From assembly GCA_036338025.1 (NCBI GenBank), contig JAYZDB010000334.1, positions 1-16,650 of the forward strand: 16,650 nucleotides of DNA, in the 5' to 3' direction. Position numbers and translations under genes: made by a program. Under the pieces are notes generated by a model. It saw only the letters and a list, made by a program, of their open reading frames with translations. It did no database searches and was not told where the DNA came from. This stretch comes from JAYZDB01 sp036338025. Its GTDB lineage: Bacteria > Planctomycetota > UBA1135 > UBA2386. Of this stretch, positions 14,927-16,650 are shown piece by piece. How positions within the stretch are numbered: position 1 is the stretch's first letter; each line of letters starts with the position of its first letter.

Positions 14927-15947
14927 GTGCCTGGGACAGGATCCGGAGTTGACCGCAGGCCGCCGAGCGATCGGCGCCGCGCTGCTTGCGCACGGTGACA
15001 TTGAGTCCACCCTCGCGCAGCTTGGTGACGAACTTGTCGACCCGGAACGGCGGCGGCCGATCCAGGTCCGGGATCTGCTCGACCGGGTTCCAGGGCAGGA
15101 CGTTGACGGTGCATGGCATGGTGCGCAGTCGCCGAACCAGGAGCTCGGCGTCCCGAGCTCGATCGTTGACTTCGGACAAGAGCACCACCTCGAAGGTGAT
15201 CTGGCGGCCGGTAGCGCTGAAGTAGCGGTGGGCGGCATCGAGGATCTCGCTGACGGTGGCGGTGGTGGCTGGCACCAGGCGTTTGCGCAACTCCTCATCG
15301 GCGGAGTGCAGCGACACCGCCAGGTTGAAGGAATGCGGGGTTGTCGCCAGCTGGTCCATCTGAGCCGGGAAGCCCGACGTGCTGACCGTGATCCGGCGCG
15401 CCCCCATGTTGATACCGTCAGGGTCGTGGATCCGATCGAGCGCTGGCAGGAGGTTGGCCAGGTTCAGCAGTGGCTCACCGATTCCCATCACCACGAGATT
15501 GGTCAGCTGTCGGCCGGACGGGCTGTGCCGACGAGCGTGTAGCACCTGCTCGACGATTTCGCCGGTCTGCAGGTTGCGTCGGACTCCATTGAGGCCGGAG
15601 GCGCAGAAGATGCATCCGACCGGACAACCGACCTGCGTCGAGATGCACAGGGTGTTGTGTTCACCGCGCGGGATCAACACGGTCTCGATCGTCTCCTGAT
15701 CGGCGAGCCGGATCAGTGACTTCTGGGTGCCGTCGCTGGCGGTCACGGTGTCCTCGACGCTGCTCTGTAGCAGGGGGCCGTGGGCCGCCAGTGCCTCCAG
15801 GAGACGGTTGGGAAGATTTTCACAGGCGGCGTAGTCGCTGGCGCCCTGCTTGTAGATCCAGTGCTCGAGTTGGCGGGCTTGAAAGGGCTTGCCACCGGCC
15901 TCGCGGATCAGGTCCGCGAGTTCTTGCTCACTGAGGTTGGTGATCAC
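14913..15947 (-). CDS. rlmN: Dual-specificity 23S rRNA/tRNA adenine C2-methyltransferase
   Basis: A radical-SAM enzyme that methylates C2 of an adenosine in 23S rRNA (A2503 in E. coli) and of A37 in some tRNAs. The 344 residues contain the [4Fe-4S] motif C108-x3-C112-x2-C115 (GCPVGCIFC). C101 lies seven residues before the cluster, matching the resolving cysteine of E. coli RlmN. The methyl-carrying C331 is in ADRSAACGQL. Other landmarks are the SAM-binding MGIGEPLLN (154-162), ITVSTSG and NLAVSLHSADEELR. The N-terminal RNA-recognition part (1-95) is present. The AACGQ ending favours RlmN, although Cfr-like enzymes share the fold. The start is GTG 15947, five bases after the clpX stop, so it is probably translated from the clpX mRNA. 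Its 3' end overlaps the convergent PDZ gene by 14 nt. Confidence 0.95.
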   Translation of the reverse strand: MITNLSEQELADLIREAGGKPFQARQLEHWIYKQGASDYAACENLPNRLLEALAAHGPLLQSSVEDTVTASDGTQKSLIRLADQETIETVLIPRGEHNTLCISTQVGCPVGCIFCASGLNGVRRNLQTGEIVEQVLHARRHSPSGRQLTNLVVMGIGEPLLNLANLLPALDRIHDPDGINMGARRITVSTSGFPAQMDQLATTPHSFNLAVSLHSADEELRKRLVPATTATVSEILDAAHRYFSATGRQITFEVVLLSEVNDRARDAELLVRRLRTMPCTVNVLPWNPVEQIPDLDRPPPFRVDKFVTKLREGGLNVTVRKQRGADRSAACGQLRILSQAPSAS

Positions 15948-15952
15948 AGGAG

Positions 15953-16650
15953 CTACGCAGTCTCGCGGGACACCTGCGGACCATCGCTGCGGCCATCGCC
16001 GATCAAGCGTTCTGCAACGATCTCCTTGGTGATGACGAAGTTGTTGTCCTTGCAGTTGGGGAGGTCGTATCGCAATTCCAACAACAAGTCCTCGAACAAG
16101 GATCGCAGGGCGCGTACTCCGGTCTCCCGCTCACGGACGATTTCCGCGATGGCGACCAGGGCGTCATCCGTGAACTCGAGTTTGCAGCCGTCCATCTCGA
16201 AGAACGCCTGGTACTGTTTGACGAGAGCGTTTTTCGGGGTGGTCATCACCTGGATGATCTCGCTCTGGCTCAGTGACAGCATCGGCGCCATGACTGGCAG
16301 GCGACCGATGAACTCCGGGATCAGCCCGAAATCAATCAGGTCTTTCTGGTCGATCATGGGCACCAGGGCGTCACGGTCCTTGTGGGTCCCCAACTCGGCA
16401 GTCTGTTCCTGCTGGCCGAATCCAATGACTTTCTGGCCGAGCCGACGCGCGATGAAGTGCTCGATGCCCGAGAAGGTGCCGCCACAGATGAACAGGATGT
16501 TGTCAGTCGAAACCTGGATGTAGCTCTGTTCGGGATGCTTGCGTCCACCCTGGGGCGGCACGTTGGCAACTGTGCCTTCGAGGATCTTGAGCAGCGCCTG
16601 TTGAACACCTTCGCCTGAAACGTCGCGCGTGATTGAGACGTTCTGCGTGG
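15953..16650 (-). CDS. clpX: ATP-dependent Clp protease ATP-binding subunit, C-terminal part
   Basis: The frame is open to the window edge, so about 231 C-terminal residues of a protein usually about 420 long are seen; the zinc-binding domain and Walker motifs lie outside. ClpX unfolds tagged proteins and feeds them to ClpP. Visible landmarks are SITRDVSGEGVQQALLK, the RKH substrate loop in PPQGGRKHPEQ, sensor-1 region DNILFICGGTFSG, and the ClpP-docking IGF tripeptide in QKVIGFG. The arginine-finger segment GLIPEFIGRLPV and sensor-2 segment TGVRALRS are also present; E. coli has TGARGLRS at the latter, with the arginine kept here. The intact IGF loop indicates a working partnership with ClpP. 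No sign of decay is seen. rlmN follows after five bases. Confidence 0.96.
   Translation of the reverse strand, partial: TQNVSITRDVSGEGVQQALLKILEGTVANVPPQGGRKHPEQSYIQVSTDNILFICGGTFSGIEHFIARRLGQKVIGFGQQEQTAELGTHKDRDALVPMIDQKDLIDFGLIPEFIGRLPVMAPMLSLSQSEIIQVMTTPKNALVKQYQAFFEMDGCKLEFTDDALVAIAEIVRERETGVRALRSLFEDLLLELRYDLPNCKDNNFVITKEIVAERLIGDGRSDGPQVSRETA

Overview
This GC-rich bacterial window contains mostly housekeeping genes with a few regulatory and envelope genes. I see no insertion sequences, phage genes, CRISPR arrays, tRNAs or rRNAs. The organism is probably a planctomycete or a similar GC-rich Gram-negative lineage. The reasons are a five-heme cytochrome fused to HEAT repeats, two copies of a G-(Y/F)-D-P...R..A...W motif in that protein, a secreted HEAT/PDZ protein, a PurL with a PurS-like N-terminus, frequent GTG/TTG starts, and Shine-Dalgarno sites before only some genes. 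This assignment is an inference from protein style, not a phylogeny.

Layout, left to right. (1) 1-486 (+): 3' end of a DUF4097-type beta-repeat protein. (2) 557-1525 (+): aldo/keto reductase. (3) 1583-2848 (+): purD. (4) 2963-4833 (+): a Fur-family regulator whose stop overlaps the GTG start of an NtrC-type sigma-54 response regulator. (5) 4891-7485 (-): large exported multiheme cytochrome c / HEAT protein, convergent with the regulators. (6) 7486-7904: the only long stretch without a confident gene; it holds two weak small ORFs and a possible promoter. (7) 7905-8672 (+): SAM methyltransferase-like protein, most likely starting at TTG behind a strong Shine-Dalgarno site. (8) 8704-12381 (-): purL-purQ, where the purL stop codon is directly followed, in the same frame, by the purQ ATG. 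(9) 12484-13479 (+): accA, divergent from purL. (10) 13682-14926 (+): secreted HEAT/PDZ protein, overlapping convergently with rlmN. (11) 14913-16650 (-): clpX (cut by the window edge) followed by rlmN.

Functionally, purD, purL and purQ cover steps 2 and 4 of de novo purine synthesis. AccA is half of the carboxyltransferase that starts fatty-acid synthesis. ClpX and RlmN are protein and ribosome maintenance functions. Fur/NtrC looks like a two-regulator unit that could join metal or peroxide sensing to sigma-54 transcription; its targets cannot be read here. The cytochrome and the PDZ protein are exported and share HEAT-type repeats, but nothing in the sequence links them directly.

I found no convincing new multi-gene system. 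The best leads are the in-frame TAG-ATG junction of purL and purQ, the Fur/NtrC overlap, the cytochrome-HEAT fusion, and the in-frame amber codon upstream of the methyltransferase.
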